NCBI RefSeq assembly: GCF_003149105.1 | Contig: NZ_QGDS01000001.1 | Coordinates: 573,334-637,333, forward strand | From: Faecalicatena contorta | GTDB lineage: Bacteria; Bacillota; Clostridia; Lachnospirales; Lachnospiraceae | Direction: 5' to 3' | Length of the DNA: 64,000 nucleotides | Shown here: positions 22,272-31,481 of the stretch, piece by piece | Layout of the letters: each line of letters begins with the position of its first letter | How positions within the stretch are numbered: the stretch's first letter is position 1 | The notes under the pieces: model-generated | The model's database searches: none | Told to the model about the DNA's origin: nothing | The model's input: the letters and a program-made list of their open reading frames with translations, nothing else | Position numbers and translations under genes: made by a program

Positions 22272-23648
22272 CTAATCCGCCAATTCCAGTACATAATTCC
22301 GCTTCGTCACCTGTGTATATTTACCCTGCTTGTTCACAAGTACCGCGCTGAACATGGTCTGCCCCGGAGGCATGTCGATGGGACCTTCATACAGAGTTGA
22401 TGCATCGGTAGGATTTGTACCATCTATTGTATAGTACGCCTTATACCCTTCCGGGATATTAATTGTAATCTGCGTTGCCGTATCATACTGTCCCGTTGAA
22501 GGAGTGACCGCCGGTGCATCTGCGACCGGAATATCTATTGTATAAACTTTAGAGACGGTAAGGCTTGGAATCTTCTTTTTATTGATGGAAACCGCCTTGA
22601 TGGTTGTCTCCCCTTCTTTTAGAAGAATTGGTTCTGTATACTCAGTAGAAGATGTATCAGGCTCAGAACCGTCTGTAGTGTAATAAACCGTTTGACCGGA
22701 GGAATTTAAAGATACCTCCTGCACCTCAGAATATGTACCTTCCTCCAGACTGAATTCAGGTGCTTTAGATATATAAGACTGTACGCCCAGTAAAACATCG
22801 TCGTCCTCACAATCATCCAGAAGTTCAGACACTTTGATAAGCTGCTTTGTATCCTCATAAAAATGAATCGCAGCTTTGTACAGCTCCACATTGGAAGGCT
22901 GTGAGCTGATTGCAGTAAGAAATACTGCTTCCGCCTTATCCAGGTCCTCCTGCTGTATATATATCTTCGAAAGACCGGTATATGCTTCCGCTTTCTTGCC
23001 ATTTTTAGAAATCGCATTGTTAAAATGGTTTTCCGCTGCCGTATATTCTCCGGATTGCAGGGCTTGATTTCCCTTCCCCATTTGTCCTTCGTATGAATTC
23101 TGATAAAGAACAAACCCGAACACACCTGCCAGAATTACAAAAACCAAGAGAATGATAAGCGCCCTCTTACGCCGTTTTTTTGCCAGCCGCTTCTTACGGG
23201 CTATTTGCTGCCTTCTCTTCTCTTCCGCCTCTGACCTGCTCTGACGTACGGACCCTGTATTCTGACGTACAGAACCTGTAGACATCCTGCCTGTCTGATG
23301 CACAGACCCGGTAGACATCCTGCCTGTCTGACGCGCAGACCCTGAAGAAGTCCTCCTTGGCTGCTGTCCCTGCCGCATAGAGGCGTTTCTTCTCGTCCGT
23401 ATTTCATCCATTTCACCCTGGCTGAGAACTCTGGTAGAATTGCTGTACTCCTGTGATTCTCCCCGGCGGATTCTTCTTATGTCATCTGTCCTGATTTGTC
23501 TTGTGGCGTCTTCGATAGAGCCCTTCACTTCCCGCGCGAGGACATCTTCCAGAGGATTATAATCCGGTACAATCTGAACTTCCATTTCGCATTCCGGACA
23601 GTATAGCATATCGTCCGGAATCATGGCACCACAATGTGTACACCTCAT
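22272..23648 (-). CDS. Membrane protein with zinc ribbon, TPR region and chitobiase-like C-terminal domains
   Basis: 458 residues. A zinc ribbon starts it (Cys 3, 6, 17, 20), followed by a basic, Ser/Gly/Arg-rich linker with an 11-residue repeat (RMSTGSV..QTG, about 106-137) and one membrane helix (163-182). Outside are TPR-like repeats (about 190-280: KGNQALQSGEYTAAENHFNNA) and two copies of a YYTTDGSEP / YYTIDGTNP module typical of the chitobiase/Fn3-associated C-terminal domain. This points to a wall-associated sensor or scaffold; no enzyme activity is expected. The same architecture occurs in other Lachnospiraceae. Lies 11 bp after folD. Confidence 0.75.
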   Translation of the reverse strand: MRCTHCGAMIPDDMLYCPECEMEVQIVPDYNPLEDVLAREVKGSIEDATRQIRTDDIRRIRRGESQEYSNSTRVLSQGEMDEIRTRRNASMRQGQQPRRTSSGSARQTGRMSTGSVHQTGRMSTGSVRQNTGSVRQSRSEAEEKRRQQIARKKRLAKKRRKRALIILLVFVILAGVFGFVLYQNSYEGQMGKGNQALQSGEYTAAENHFNNAISKNGKKAEAYTGLSKIYIQQEDLDKAEAVFLTAISSQPSNVELYKAAIHFYEDTKQLIKVSELLDDCEDDDVLLGVQSYISKAPEFSLEEGTYSEVQEVSLNSSGQTVYYTTDGSEPDTSSTEYTEPILLKEGETTIKAVSINKKKIPSLTVSKVYTIDIPVADAPAVTPSTGQYDTATQITINIPEGYKAYYTIDGTNPTDASTLYEGPIDMPPGQTMFSAVLVNKQGKYTQVTKRNYVLELAD

Positions 23649-23659
23649 CTTACTTCCTC

Positions 23660-24499
23660 CTATTTACGCACAGTTTCCACGCAGTTATTCATCAGCATGG
23701 CTATTGTCATTGGTCCAACACCCCCGGGAACGGGAGTAATTGCAGATACTTTATCTGCTACATCCATGTAATTTACATCCCCGCAGAGTTTACGGTTCTC
23801 ATCACGGTGCATTCCTACATCAATAACAACAGCTCCTTCTTTTACATATTCAGAATCAATAAACTGTTTTTTTCCAATCGCAACAATTAAAATATCCGCT
23901 CTTTTCGCAACCTTCTTCAAATCTTTTGTTCTCGAATGTGCCACGGTCACTGTTCCGTTTTCCCTAAGCAACAATGCAGCCATAGGCTTACCCACAATAT
24001 TACTTCTTCCAATTACAACACATTCTTTTCCTTCAATCTCAATTCCTGAACGCTTCAAAAGCTGGATAATACCGGCGGGCGTACAAGATACAAACCCTTT
24101 TTCGCCTATCCAGAGGCGGCCGACGCTGCTTGGATGAAATCCATCCACATCCTTGTCAGGGGAAATTGTGCGTATAATTTTATCTTCATCTATATGTGAG
24201 GGCAGAGGAAGCTGCACAAGAATCCCATTGACGCCCGAATCTGCATTGAGCTGCTCTACCAGGTTCACAAGTTCCTCCTCCGTAGTCGCCTCCGGCAGTT
24301 CAAACGCTTTGGATTCAATCCCAATGTAAGCGCAAGCCTTCTTTTTGTTGTTTACATATACCGTAGATGCCGGGTCCTCCCCCACTTGTACGACAGCCAG
24401 ACAAATCTGTTCTCCTGCCGCCCTTATCTTCCCGACTTCTTCCTTTAATTCATCCTTTATCTGCTTGGAAATCAATTTCCCATCAATTATCTGTACCAT
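23660..24499 (-). CDS. folD: Bifunctional methylene-THF dehydrogenase/methenyl-THF cyclohydrolase
   Basis: Interconverts 5,10-methylene-, methenyl- and 10-formyl-THF. It has the typical 280-residue length, the substrate motif GILVQLPLP and the NADP motif VIGRSNIVGKPMA. AGAGG 6 nt upstream favours the ATG at 24499 (MVQIIDGK), though one at 24505 is possible. Directly follows fhs, which makes its 10-formyl-THF substrate. Confidence 0.96.
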   Translation of the reverse strand: MVQIIDGKLISKQIKDELKEEVGKIRAAGEQICLAVVQVGEDPASTVYVNNKKKACAYIGIESKAFELPEATTEEELVNLVEQLNADSGVNGILVQLPLPSHIDEDKIIRTISPDKDVDGFHPSSVGRLWIGEKGFVSCTPAGIIQLLKRSGIEIEGKECVVIGRSNIVGKPMAALLLRENGTVTVAHSRTKDLKKVAKRADILIVAIGKKQFIDSEYVKEGAVVIDVGMHRDENRKLCGDVNYMDVADKVSAITPVPGGVGPMTIAMLMNNCVETVRK

Positions 24500-24514
24500 C
24501 CCCATCCTCTTTCC

Positions 24515-26185
24515 TTAAAACAATCCTGTTATCTTACCATCTTCTGTCACATCAATATGATTCGCTGCCGGTATTTTGGGAAGTCCCGGCATCGTCATAA
24601 TAGCTCCGGTCAAAGCCACTACAAATCCTGCACCCGCGCTGGCGTAGACCTCCCTGATATGAATATCAAAATTCTCAGGACGTCCTAGTTTGCCAGCATC
24701 ATCTGACAGAGAGTATTGATTCTTCGCCATACAGACAGGGAAAGAGCCTAAGCCCATCTGTTCTATCTTTGTAAGCTGTTTTTCAGCAGCCGGTTCATAT
24801 ACAACACCGCGGGCACCATAGATTTCCTTCGCTATAGTTTCTATTTTTTCTTTTAAGGACAGCTCATCCTTATACAGAGGATGAAAATGGCTCTCCTTCT
24901 TTTCTAAAGTCTCAAGAACCTTTTCCGCCAGTTTGATACCGCCTTCTCCGCCTTTTTCCCAGACTTCTGAAAGCGCAAATTCGCACCCCCGCTCTTCACA
25001 GAACCTGCGGACAAATTCATGTTCAGCGGCAGTATCCGTTACAAATGAATTCAATGTAACAACTACCGGCACATCATATTTTTGAATATTTTCTATATGT
25101 TTTTCCAGATTTACAATGCCTTTTTCAAGTGCCTGCAGATTCTCTTCACCTAAATTTCCCTTTGCAGCTCCACCATTATACTTCAAAGCACGCACGGTTG
25201 CAACTAAAACTACAGCGTCCGGTTTGAGTCCCGCCTTGCGGCATTTAATATCCAAAAATTTCTCCGCACCTAAATCAGCACCAAAGCCGGCTTCGGTAAT
25301 AGTAATGTCACTGATTTTCAATGCCATTTTGGTAGCACGTACACTGTTGCAGCCATGAGCAATATTAGCAAACGGTCCTCCATGTATAAGAGCGGGTGTA
25401 TGCTCAAGGGTCTGTATGATATTGGGTTTAAGGGCATCCTTCAAAAGTGCGGTCATGGCCCCGGTAGCTTGTAAGTCCCCGGCAGTCACCGGATCACCTT
25501 CAAAATTATAGGCAACAATAATCTTGCCAAGGCGCTGCTTCAAATCAGCAAGATCATCCGCCAGACACAGGATAGCCATAATTTCGGATGCTACGGTAAT
25601 CACAAAATGATCCTCCCGCACCATACCATCCATTTTGTTGCCCAGTCCCACCACAATATTCCGCAGCGCCCTGTCATTCATGTCCAGACATCTTTTCCAA
25701 ACCACCTGACGAGGATCAATCCTGAGTGAATTTCCCTGCTGTATATGATTATCTAACAGAGCAGAAAGCAGATTGTTTGCAGAAGTGATTGCGTGGAAAT
25801 CCCCTGTGAAATGCAGGTTTAAATCTTCCATAGGAACAACCTGGGCATACCCGCCGCCTGCTGCTCCGCCTTTGATGCCGAAGCAAGGGCCCAGAGAAGG
25901 TTCCCTCAGGGCAATCAGGGCTTTCTTATTCAGTTTCGCCATCGCCTGGCCAAGCCCTACCGTAGTCGTAGTCTTTCCCTCACCTGCCGGTGTAGGATTA
26001 ATCGCAGTTACAAGAACCAGTTTCCCATCCTCACGGTCCTTTACCTTATCCCATAAGTCTTCAGATAATTTTGCCTTATACTTTCCGTAGAACTCAAGAT
26101 CATCTTCCATAATTCCAATACTGGCCGCCACATCTTTCACAGGCAGCATTTTTGCTTCCTGAGCAATCTGAATATCCGTTTTCAT
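24515..26185 (-). CDS. fhs: Formate-tetrahydrofolate ligase
   Basis: ATP-dependent formylation of THF with formate, the entry to one-carbon metabolism in Clostridia. The P-loop [11 protein letters not shown] and the [21 protein letters not shown] region are diagnostic (never more than minor variants in the family), with normal length of 556. The GGAGGAG ribosome site begins a few bases after repeat copy A. No THF riboswitch is seen: the upstream region is filled by family I repeats. Confidence 0.97.
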   Translation of the reverse strand: MKTDIQIAQEAKMLPVKDVAASIGIMEDDLEFYGKYKAKLSEDLWDKVKDREDGKLVLVTAINPTPAGEGKTTTTVGLGQAMAKLNKKALIALREPSLGPCFGIKGGAAGGGYAQVVPMEDLNLHFTGDFHAITSANNLLSALLDNHIQQGNSLRIDPRQVVWKRCLDMNDRALRNIVVGLGNKMDGMVREDHFVITVASEIMAILCLADDLADLKQRLGKIIVAYNFEGDPVTAGDLQATGAMTALLKDALKPNIIQTLEHTPALIHGGPFANIAHGCNSVRATKMALKISDITITEAGFGADLGAEKFLDIKCRKAGLKPDAVVLVATVRALKYNGGAAKGNLGEENLQALEKGIVNLEKHIENIQKYDVPVVVTLNSFVTDTAAEHEFVRRFCEERGCEFALSEVWEKGGEGGIKLAEKVLETLEKKESHFHPLYKDELSLKEKIETIAKEIYGARGVVYEPAAEKQLTKIEQMGLGSFPVCMAKNQYSLSDDAGKLGRPENFDIHIREVYASAGAGFVVALTGAIMTMPGLPKIPAANHIDVTEDGKITGLF

Positions 26186-26197
26186 CCCTTCTCCTCC

Positions 26198-26300
26198 TGC
26201 TTATGTTACTTGGACTTGGTCCTTTCAAGTCCTAGTTACAAAGTACATCCTGTCGACTTAGGCAGGGTTCTTTCCTGGCTTAGTGACATGGATGTTTCCT
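26198..26300. repeat. Dispersed repeat family I, copy A
   Basis: About 103 bp, starting TGCTTATG and ending TGTTTCC. Hairpin 1 pairs 26205-26218 with 26226-26239. A conserved linker AAAGTACATCCTGTCGACTT follows, then hairpin 2 with ACATCC pairing GGATGT at its base. It is in tandem with copy B, in the gap between ftsK and fhs. Confidence 0.85.
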
Positions 26301-26401
26301 ACTATGTTACTAGGACTTGGTCTTTTCAAGTCCTAGTTACAAAGTACATCCTGTCGACTTGGGTGAGGTTCTTTCTCACCTTAGTGACATGAATGTTTCC
26401 T
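26301..26401. repeat. Dispersed repeat family I, copy B
   Basis: A second copy in direct tandem with copy A. Hairpin 1 is a perfect GACTTG/CAAGTC-based stem; hairpin 2 has GGTGAG/CTCACC in place of the GGCAGG/CCTGGC of copy A, so the pairing is kept while the bases differ. It ends 7 bp from the ftsK stop. Confidence 0.85.
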
Positions 26402-26407
26402 TTCTTA

Positions 26408-28876
26408 TTACATGTTCTCTTTTAGATACTGTTCAAATTCTTCCTCTGACATCAAGATTTTTCTGGGTTTCGTGCCTTCTTCAGGACCTACCACACCTGA
26501 TTGTGCAAGCTGGTCCATGATACGGGCAGCTCTGTTAAACCCAATTTTAAACATACGCTGCAGCATACCGATAGATGCCTTTTCTTTATCAATAATTAAT
26601 TTTCCGGCTTCTATGAAGTAGGCATCTCTGGAATCTCCTTCCCCTGAAGCCTCCTGGGATGCGCCAAATGCACCTCCTCCAATATTAGAGCTGACATGCT
26701 CCTCCACTTCCTCACTGTAAGAAGCATCCCCGTTGTGTTTGATTAAATAATCCACCACCTGCTGGACCTCTTTATCTGAAACGAAAGAGCCCTGCACTCT
26801 TACGGGTTTTGGATATCCTGTAGGATAGAACAGCATATCACCTTTACCAAGAAGCTTTTCCGCTCCATTCATATCAATAATGGTGCGTGAGTCTACCCCT
26901 GAAGATACGGAAAATGCAATTCTCGAAGGCATATTTGCTTTAATCAGACCTGTTATAACATTTACAGACGGCCTCTGGGTCGCCAGTATCAGATGCAGCC
27001 CTGCAGCTCTCGCCAACTGTGCCAGACGGCAGATTGCTCCTTCCACCTCTCCGGGTGCCACCATCATCAGATCTGCCAGCTCGTCCACAATAATTACAAT
27101 CTGAGGCATTCTTTTAGGAATATCCTCTCCCGCCCCAAGCCGGCCCACCTTTTCATTGAATCCTTTTAAATCCCTTACATTATATTCTGCAAACAGTTTG
27201 TATCGCTTTTCCATTTCTGCTACAGCCCAGTTTAATGCTCCCGCCGCTTTCTTTGGGTCCGTAACCACGGGAATCAGAAGGTGAGGAATTCCATTGTAAA
27301 CACTGAGCTCTACCACCTTAGGGTCCACCATAATCAGCTTCACATCTTCCGGGGAAGCCTTGTATAGAATGCTCATAATCAGTGTATTAATGCAGACAGA
27401 CTTCCCTGAGCCCGTAGCTCCCGCAACAAGAAGATGAGGCATCTTGGCAATATCAGCCACCACGACTTTCCCGGAAATATCCTTTCCTACCGCAAAGGCT
27501 ATACCTGACTTACTGTTTTTAAATTCTCCGGCTTCCAAAAGGTCTCTGAGCATCACCGCAGTATTTTCATTATTTGGAACCTCAATTCCTACAGCGGCTT
27601 TTCCCGGAATAGGCGCTTCAATCCTCAAATCAGTCACAGCCAGATTCAGTTTAATGTCATCCGCCAATCCTACAATTCTGCTCACTTTTACGCCCTGTTC
27701 CGGCTGAATCTCATACCGGGTTACAGAAGGGCCGCAGCTTGCATTGGTTACATGTACCTGTACCCCAAAATTCTGAAGCGTCTGCTCCAGCTTCAGAGCC
27801 GTGGCGCGAAGCTGCGCATCCGAATCTCCGCCTGTTTTTTTGCCCCTGTTTAACAAAGACATAGGAGGCATCTTATATATCCTGACAGGCTGCTCTTCCT
27901 GAATCTTTACGGACTCTTCTACAGATGCAGTTTCTGCTGCAATTACCTGGGCACTTTCCTTTGTCTTGGATCGTTTTACAGATTCATCAGCTCTTCCTGT
28001 CATCTCTTCCGGTATAATTTCTTCAACAGCATCCCGCACAGGTTCCGCCCTGTTAATCACCAAATCTTCGAAAGGAGACGGTATAGGAGACGGCTGTATC
28101 TCTTCACCGGATACCGTTAATTCTTTCAAGTCAGGTGACTTTCTGCCCGGTGTCTTATTTGCCTCTTTCCCAGTCAGGGTGGTGGCAAAAGAAACACCTG
28201 ATACCTTCTTGTCCAGCCTTCTCGCTTTGACATCCGCTCTTTTGCTTTCTTTTTCAACCTGTCTGTCGGCACGTCTCTGTGCTAATGCTTCTTTTCTTTT
28301 TTTCGCATCCTCATAAGCTGCCTTACTTTTATGGCCTAATGGGGAGAGAAGGGATTTCTCTGTAACCAGGATCCCGCAGATAATCATCAGAATCACGATG
28401 ACCACATAGGTTCCTACCCTTCCAATCAACGGGCACAAAAGCATTACAATAGAGCCGCCCATAAGACCTCCGGCATTTCTGTGCTGGCTCGCAAATTCAT
28501 AATAAGACAATAGACCGGCCCCGGAATCGTATGGTTTCATAACCAATTGTAAAAATGCTGTAAGGAGCAAAGTTAAAACGAAGACTGCTCCTGATTTTAT
28601 GTACGCGTGTGTATTGCCCTTATTAGAAATAAGAAAGGCAATCACACCAAATAGGATAAAGGGCAAAATATATGCCACCAATCCAAATAATCCAAACATA
28701 ACGGATGAAACTGCCTCCCCCGCAATTCCTCCCAGACCAAAATTGCTGATTACCAGCAGGATACATACTGCCAATACTGCAAGTATCAGGATTTCTTCCC
28801 TCAAAGCAGTGTTTTCGGCAGGTTTCTTTGGTCTGCCCCTTGTACTTTTTTTCTTCTTTGTTGACTTTTCAGCCAT
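26408..28876 (-). CDS. ftsK: DNA translocase FtsK/SpoIIIE
   Basis: A double-stranded DNA pump that clears chromosomes from the division or sporulation septum. 822 residues from the ATG at 28876 (GGGGGA upstream; the frame extends to 28903). Four to five N-terminal membrane helices, a charged linker of about 200 residues, then the RecA-like motor with Walker A GATGSGKS and Walker B IVIIVDELADLM, and a C-terminal winged-helix gamma domain for KOPS/SRS recognition. tepA lies upstream, as near spoIIIE in Bacillus. Confidence 0.95.
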   Translation of the reverse strand: MAEKSTKKKKSTRGRPKKPAENTALREEILILAVLAVCILLVISNFGLGGIAGEAVSSVMFGLFGLVAYILPFILFGVIAFLISNKGNTHAYIKSGAVFVLTLLLTAFLQLVMKPYDSGAGLLSYYEFASQHRNAGGLMGGSIVMLLCPLIGRVGTYVVIVILMIICGILVTEKSLLSPLGHKSKAAYEDAKKRKEALAQRRADRQVEKESKRADVKARRLDKKVSGVSFATTLTGKEANKTPGRKSPDLKELTVSGEEIQPSPIPSPFEDLVINRAEPVRDAVEEIIPEEMTGRADESVKRSKTKESAQVIAAETASVEESVKIQEEQPVRIYKMPPMSLLNRGKKTGGDSDAQLRATALKLEQTLQNFGVQVHVTNASCGPSVTRYEIQPEQGVKVSRIVGLADDIKLNLAVTDLRIEAPIPGKAAVGIEVPNNENTAVMLRDLLEAGEFKNSKSGIAFAVGKDISGKVVVADIAKMPHLLVAGATGSGKSVCINTLIMSILYKASPEDVKLIMVDPKVVELSVYNGIPHLLIPVVTDPKKAAGALNWAVAEMEKRYKLFAEYNVRDLKGFNEKVGRLGAGEDIPKRMPQIVIIVDELADLMMVAPGEVEGAICRLAQLARAAGLHLILATQRPSVNVITGLIKANMPSRIAFSVSSGVDSRTIIDMNGAEKLLGKGDMLFYPTGYPKPVRVQGSFVSDKEVQQVVDYLIKHNGDASYSEEVEEHVSSNIGGGAFGASQEASGEGDSRDAYFIEAGKLIIDKEKASIGMLQRMFKIGFNRAARIMDQLAQSGVVGPEEGTKPRKILMSEEEFEQYLKENM

Positions 28877-28954
28877 AATACTTCCCCCTTGGTATTTACA
28901 CATACTTATTTTAGTATACCATTCTTTGAAAAACCTGTCATTATTAATTTTTTA

Positions 28955-29050
28955 TTACAGTTCAGCAATGTAAATATTCAGGAATGGATGCAGGAGCAAG
29001 CTTGCTTTTGTATGCAGCTATCCCTGAATATTTATTTGGCTGAACTATAA
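28955..29050. repeat. MITE-like repeat family II, copy 1
   Basis: 96 bp bounded by imperfect inverted ends TTACAGTTCAGCAAT and TTGGCTGAACTATAA. Inside, AATATTCAGG pairs with CCTGAATATT. The interior matches the reverse of copy 4 (53709-53908). It fills most of the gap between tepA and ftsK, so it is transcribed with them. Confidence 0.7.
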
Positions 29051-29060
29051 CGAGCTATAG

Positions 29061-29774
29061 CTATCTCCCACGCTCCATGTCTATCATCTCATGCAGCTTG
29101 CGAAGGGCCTGGCTGATACCGCCCACCTCATTTATAATCCCTTCCCTGACAGCCTCCTCTCCCTCTAAAAGGGTACCTACATCTTTCACAAGCTGGGTGG
29201 AATCCAGCATCAGCTTCTCCAGACGTTCCTGGGTAATGTCAGAATGATCTGCTATAAACTTCGTAATTCTGTCCTGGGTCTTCTCCATATTGCGGTAGCT
29301 TTGGATTACCCCAATAAACATCCCTGCACTGCGCACCGGATGAACAATCATTGTGCCGCTGGGAACGATAAATGAATAATCTGCCGAAACGGCAAGAGGG
29401 CCTCCTATGGAATGACTCCCGCCTAATACAAGTGAAACTGTAGGTTTACTCAGTGATGCTATCATTTCGGCAATAGCAAGACCAGCCTCTACATCTCCCC
29501 CGAGTGTATTCAGCAAGATTAAAATTCCCTCCACCTCATCATTGTCTTCAGCCTCCGCCAGGCGGGGAATCAAATGTTCATATTTAGTAGCTTTTGTATT
29601 ACTGGAAGCAGCCTCATGTCCTTCTATCTCCCCAATAATTGTGATAAGCTGAATGTTATGTTTGTTTCCTTCTTTCCCAAGCCGCAAGGTTCCCGTATCT
29701 TTTATTTCTTCATTTTCCGCCGCCTGCTTTTCCTGAATCTCTTCTTCCTTATTGTTATCCATATTATGTTCCAT
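29061..29774 (-). CDS. tepA: ClpP-fold protease TepA-like
   Basis: A 237-residue ClpP/crotonase-fold protein without a ClpX partner. The catalytic Ser lies in GGSHSIGG and the His in MIVHPVRS, after an acidic N-terminus. In Bacillus, TepA (YmfB) lies beside spoIIIE, as it does here beside ftsK, and was described as translocation-enhancing protein; it may cut signal peptides or spore proteins. Start has AGGA 5 nt upstream and directly follows a family I repeat. Confidence 0.85.
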   Translation of the reverse strand: MEHNMDNNKEEEIQEKQAAENEEIKDTGTLRLGKEGNKHNIQLITIIGEIEGHEAASSNTKATKYEHLIPRLAEAEDNDEVEGILILLNTLGGDVEAGLAIAEMIASLSKPTVSLVLGGSHSIGGPLAVSADYSFIVPSGTMIVHPVRSAGMFIGVIQSYRNMEKTQDRITKFIADHSDITQERLEKLMLDSTQLVKDVGTLLEGEEAVREGIINEVGGISQALRKLHEMIDMERGR

Positions 29775-29790
29775 ATTTATCCTGCCTTTC

Positions 29791-29970
29791 TGCTTATGTT
29801 ACTAGGACTTGGTCTTTTCAAGTCTTAGTAACAAAGTACATCCTGTCGACTTGCTTATACTACTTAGTAAGGTCTTTTCGAACTTAGTAGTAAAGCACAA
29901 CCTGCTGGCTTAGTGAGGTTTTCTCGAACTTAGCAGCATGGTTGTCTCCTTAGTGATATGGATGCTTCCT
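29791..29970. repeat. Dispersed repeat family I, copy C with a second element nested inside
   Basis: The outer element runs from TGCTTATG at 29791 through hairpin 1 and the linker to 29852, and resumes at 29951 with the GATATGGATG end. Between them (29853-29950) is a whole second element of the copy-F type, beginning GCTTATAC and ending TGTCTCC. It replaces hairpin 2 of the outer copy. Insertion of one copy into another implies mobility. Apart from this, the gap 29775-30090 holds only the metY terminator. Confidence 0.8.
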
Positions 29971-30046
29971 ATTAAATGTCACTATTTTTACATAGTGTTT
30001 GAAAGAAAAGCCGGAATTATACCTCTCCAACCGGAACAACGAAAGC

Positions 30047-30086
30047 AAAAATGGTATGAATGCAAATTGTATACATCCATACCATC
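30047..30086 (-). terminator. Terminator of metY
   Basis: On the minus strand ATGGTATG pairs with CATACCAT and is followed by TTTTTGC. It starts 5 bp after the metY stop. Confidence 0.65.
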
Positions 30087-30090
30087 TATT

Positions 30091-31365
30091 TTATAGCAGC
30101 GCCTGCCTGATATCCGCAATAATATCTTCTACATTTTCAATTCCCACACTCAATCTGATTAAATCTGGCTGAACTCCAGCTTCGGCCAACTCCTGATCAT
30201 TCATCTGACGGTGTGTGTGGCTTGCAGGATGAAGCACACAGCTGCGGGCATCTGCAACATGTGTCACAATTGCCACCAGCTTCAGTTTATCCATCATTTC
30301 AACTGCCGCGTCCCTTCCTTCTTTTAAACCAAAGGTCAAAACACCGCAGGTCCCTTTAGGCATATATTTCTGCGCCAAATCGTAATACCTGTCTCCTGGA
30401 AGAGACGGGCAGGATACCCATGCCACTTTTTCATGACTCTGCAAATACTGTGCAACAGCAAGCACGTTCTCGCAATGACGGGGAACACGCAAATGCAGGG
30501 TTTCAAGACCTATATTTAAAAGAAAAGCATTCTGAGGAGACTGTATGGAACCCAAATCTCTCATAAGCTGTGCCGTGGCCTTCGTGATGTATGCACCCTT
30601 CCCAAACTTCTGGGTATATACAATCCCATGATAAGTCTCATCCGGTGTAGTCAGTCCGGGAAATTTATCCGCATAAGCTTCCCAGTCAAAATTACCACTG
30701 TCCACAATTGCTCCGCCTACACAGGCTGCATGTCCGTCCATATATTTTGTAGTGGAATGAGTCACAATATCTGCCCCCCACTCAAAAGGACGGCAATTAA
30801 TTGGTGTCGCAAAGGTATTGTCCACTATAAACGGTACGCCATGTGCATGTGCAGCCTTGGCAAACTTCTCAAGATCCAGGACAACCAGAGCCGGATTCGC
30901 AATTGTCTCTCCGAAAACTACTTTTGTATTCTCCTGAAAAACAGCATCCAGTTCCTCCGGTGTACAGCCAGGGTCAACAAATGTAGCATCTACACCCATT
31001 TTTTTAATTGTGTGGGCATATAAATTGTATGTACCGCCATAAAGCGCGGAGGCACAAACAATATGGTCACCTGCTTCCACAATATTCATAATCGCATAGA
31101 AATTTGCAGCTTGTCCGGAAGAAGTAAGCATCGCAGCCGCTCCGCCTTCCAAGTCACAAATCTTTGCAGCAACCGCATCATTTGTGGGATTCTGCAGACG
31201 GGTATAAAAATAGCCGGCCTCCTCCAGGTCAAACAGACGCCCCATTTGTTCACTGCTTGTATATCGAAAAGTAGTACTCTGATAAATCGGAAGGATCCTG
31301 GGCTCTCCGTTTCCCGGCTCATAGCCGGACTGTATGCACTTCGTCTCAATATTGTAACCGCTCAT
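30091..31365 (-). CDS. metY: O-acetylhomoserine sulfhydrylase / aminocarboxypropyltransferase
   Basis: A PLP enzyme that makes homocysteine (or methionine) from O-acetylhomoserine and sulfide (or methanethiol). 424 residues from the ATG at 31365 (AAGGAGG upstream). PLP lysine is in THSTTKYMDGH and SSGQAAN binds phosphate; the length of the MetY rather than the shorter MetB/MetC group. No SAM riboswitch or S-box is present: the upstream gap is entirely a family I repeat. Confidence 0.92.
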   Translation of the reverse strand: MSGYNIETKCIQSGYEPGNGEPRILPIYQSTTFRYTSSEQMGRLFDLEEAGYFYTRLQNPTNDAVAAKICDLEGGAAAMLTSSGQAANFYAIMNIVEAGDHIVCASALYGGTYNLYAHTIKKMGVDATFVDPGCTPEELDAVFQENTKVVFGETIANPALVVLDLEKFAKAAHAHGVPFIVDNTFATPINCRPFEWGADIVTHSTTKYMDGHAACVGGAIVDSGNFDWEAYADKFPGLTTPDETYHGIVYTQKFGKGAYITKATAQLMRDLGSIQSPQNAFLLNIGLETLHLRVPRHCENVLAVAQYLQSHEKVAWVSCPSLPGDRYYDLAQKYMPKGTCGVLTFGLKEGRDAAVEMMDKLKLVAIVTHVADARSCVLHPASHTHRQMNDQELAEAGVQPDLIRLSVGIENVEDIIADIRQALL

Positions 31366-31378
31366 TTTCGTTCCTCCT

Positions 31379-31481
31379 TGCTTATGCAACTTAGGCTTTG
31401 TGTTTTAAAGCCTTATGTTGCAAAGTACATCCTGTTGACTTAGGCATGGTCTTTTCATGCCTTAGTAACATGGATGTTTCC
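31379..31481. repeat. Dispersed repeat family I, copy D
   Basis: A full copy occupying the whole gap between the CFI-box gene and metY. Hairpin 1 here is GGCTTT/AAAGCC where copies A, B and E have GGACTTG/CAAGTCC, and TGTT/AACA replaces TGTC/GACA in hairpin 2. Both are compensated changes. It abuts the upstream gene's stop codon. Confidence 0.85.

Noticed and set aside
26186-26407. THF riboswitch upstream of fhs
   Set aside because: The gap consists of two tandem family I repeats and lacks riboswitch core sequences.
26210-26520. Small plus-strand reading frames inside the repeats
   Set aside because: Their translations are the repeated DNA read twice, with no ribosome sites; they are by-products of the hairpins.
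31366-31481. SAM riboswitch upstream of metY
   Set aside because: The gap is completely a family I repeat; no S-box pattern.
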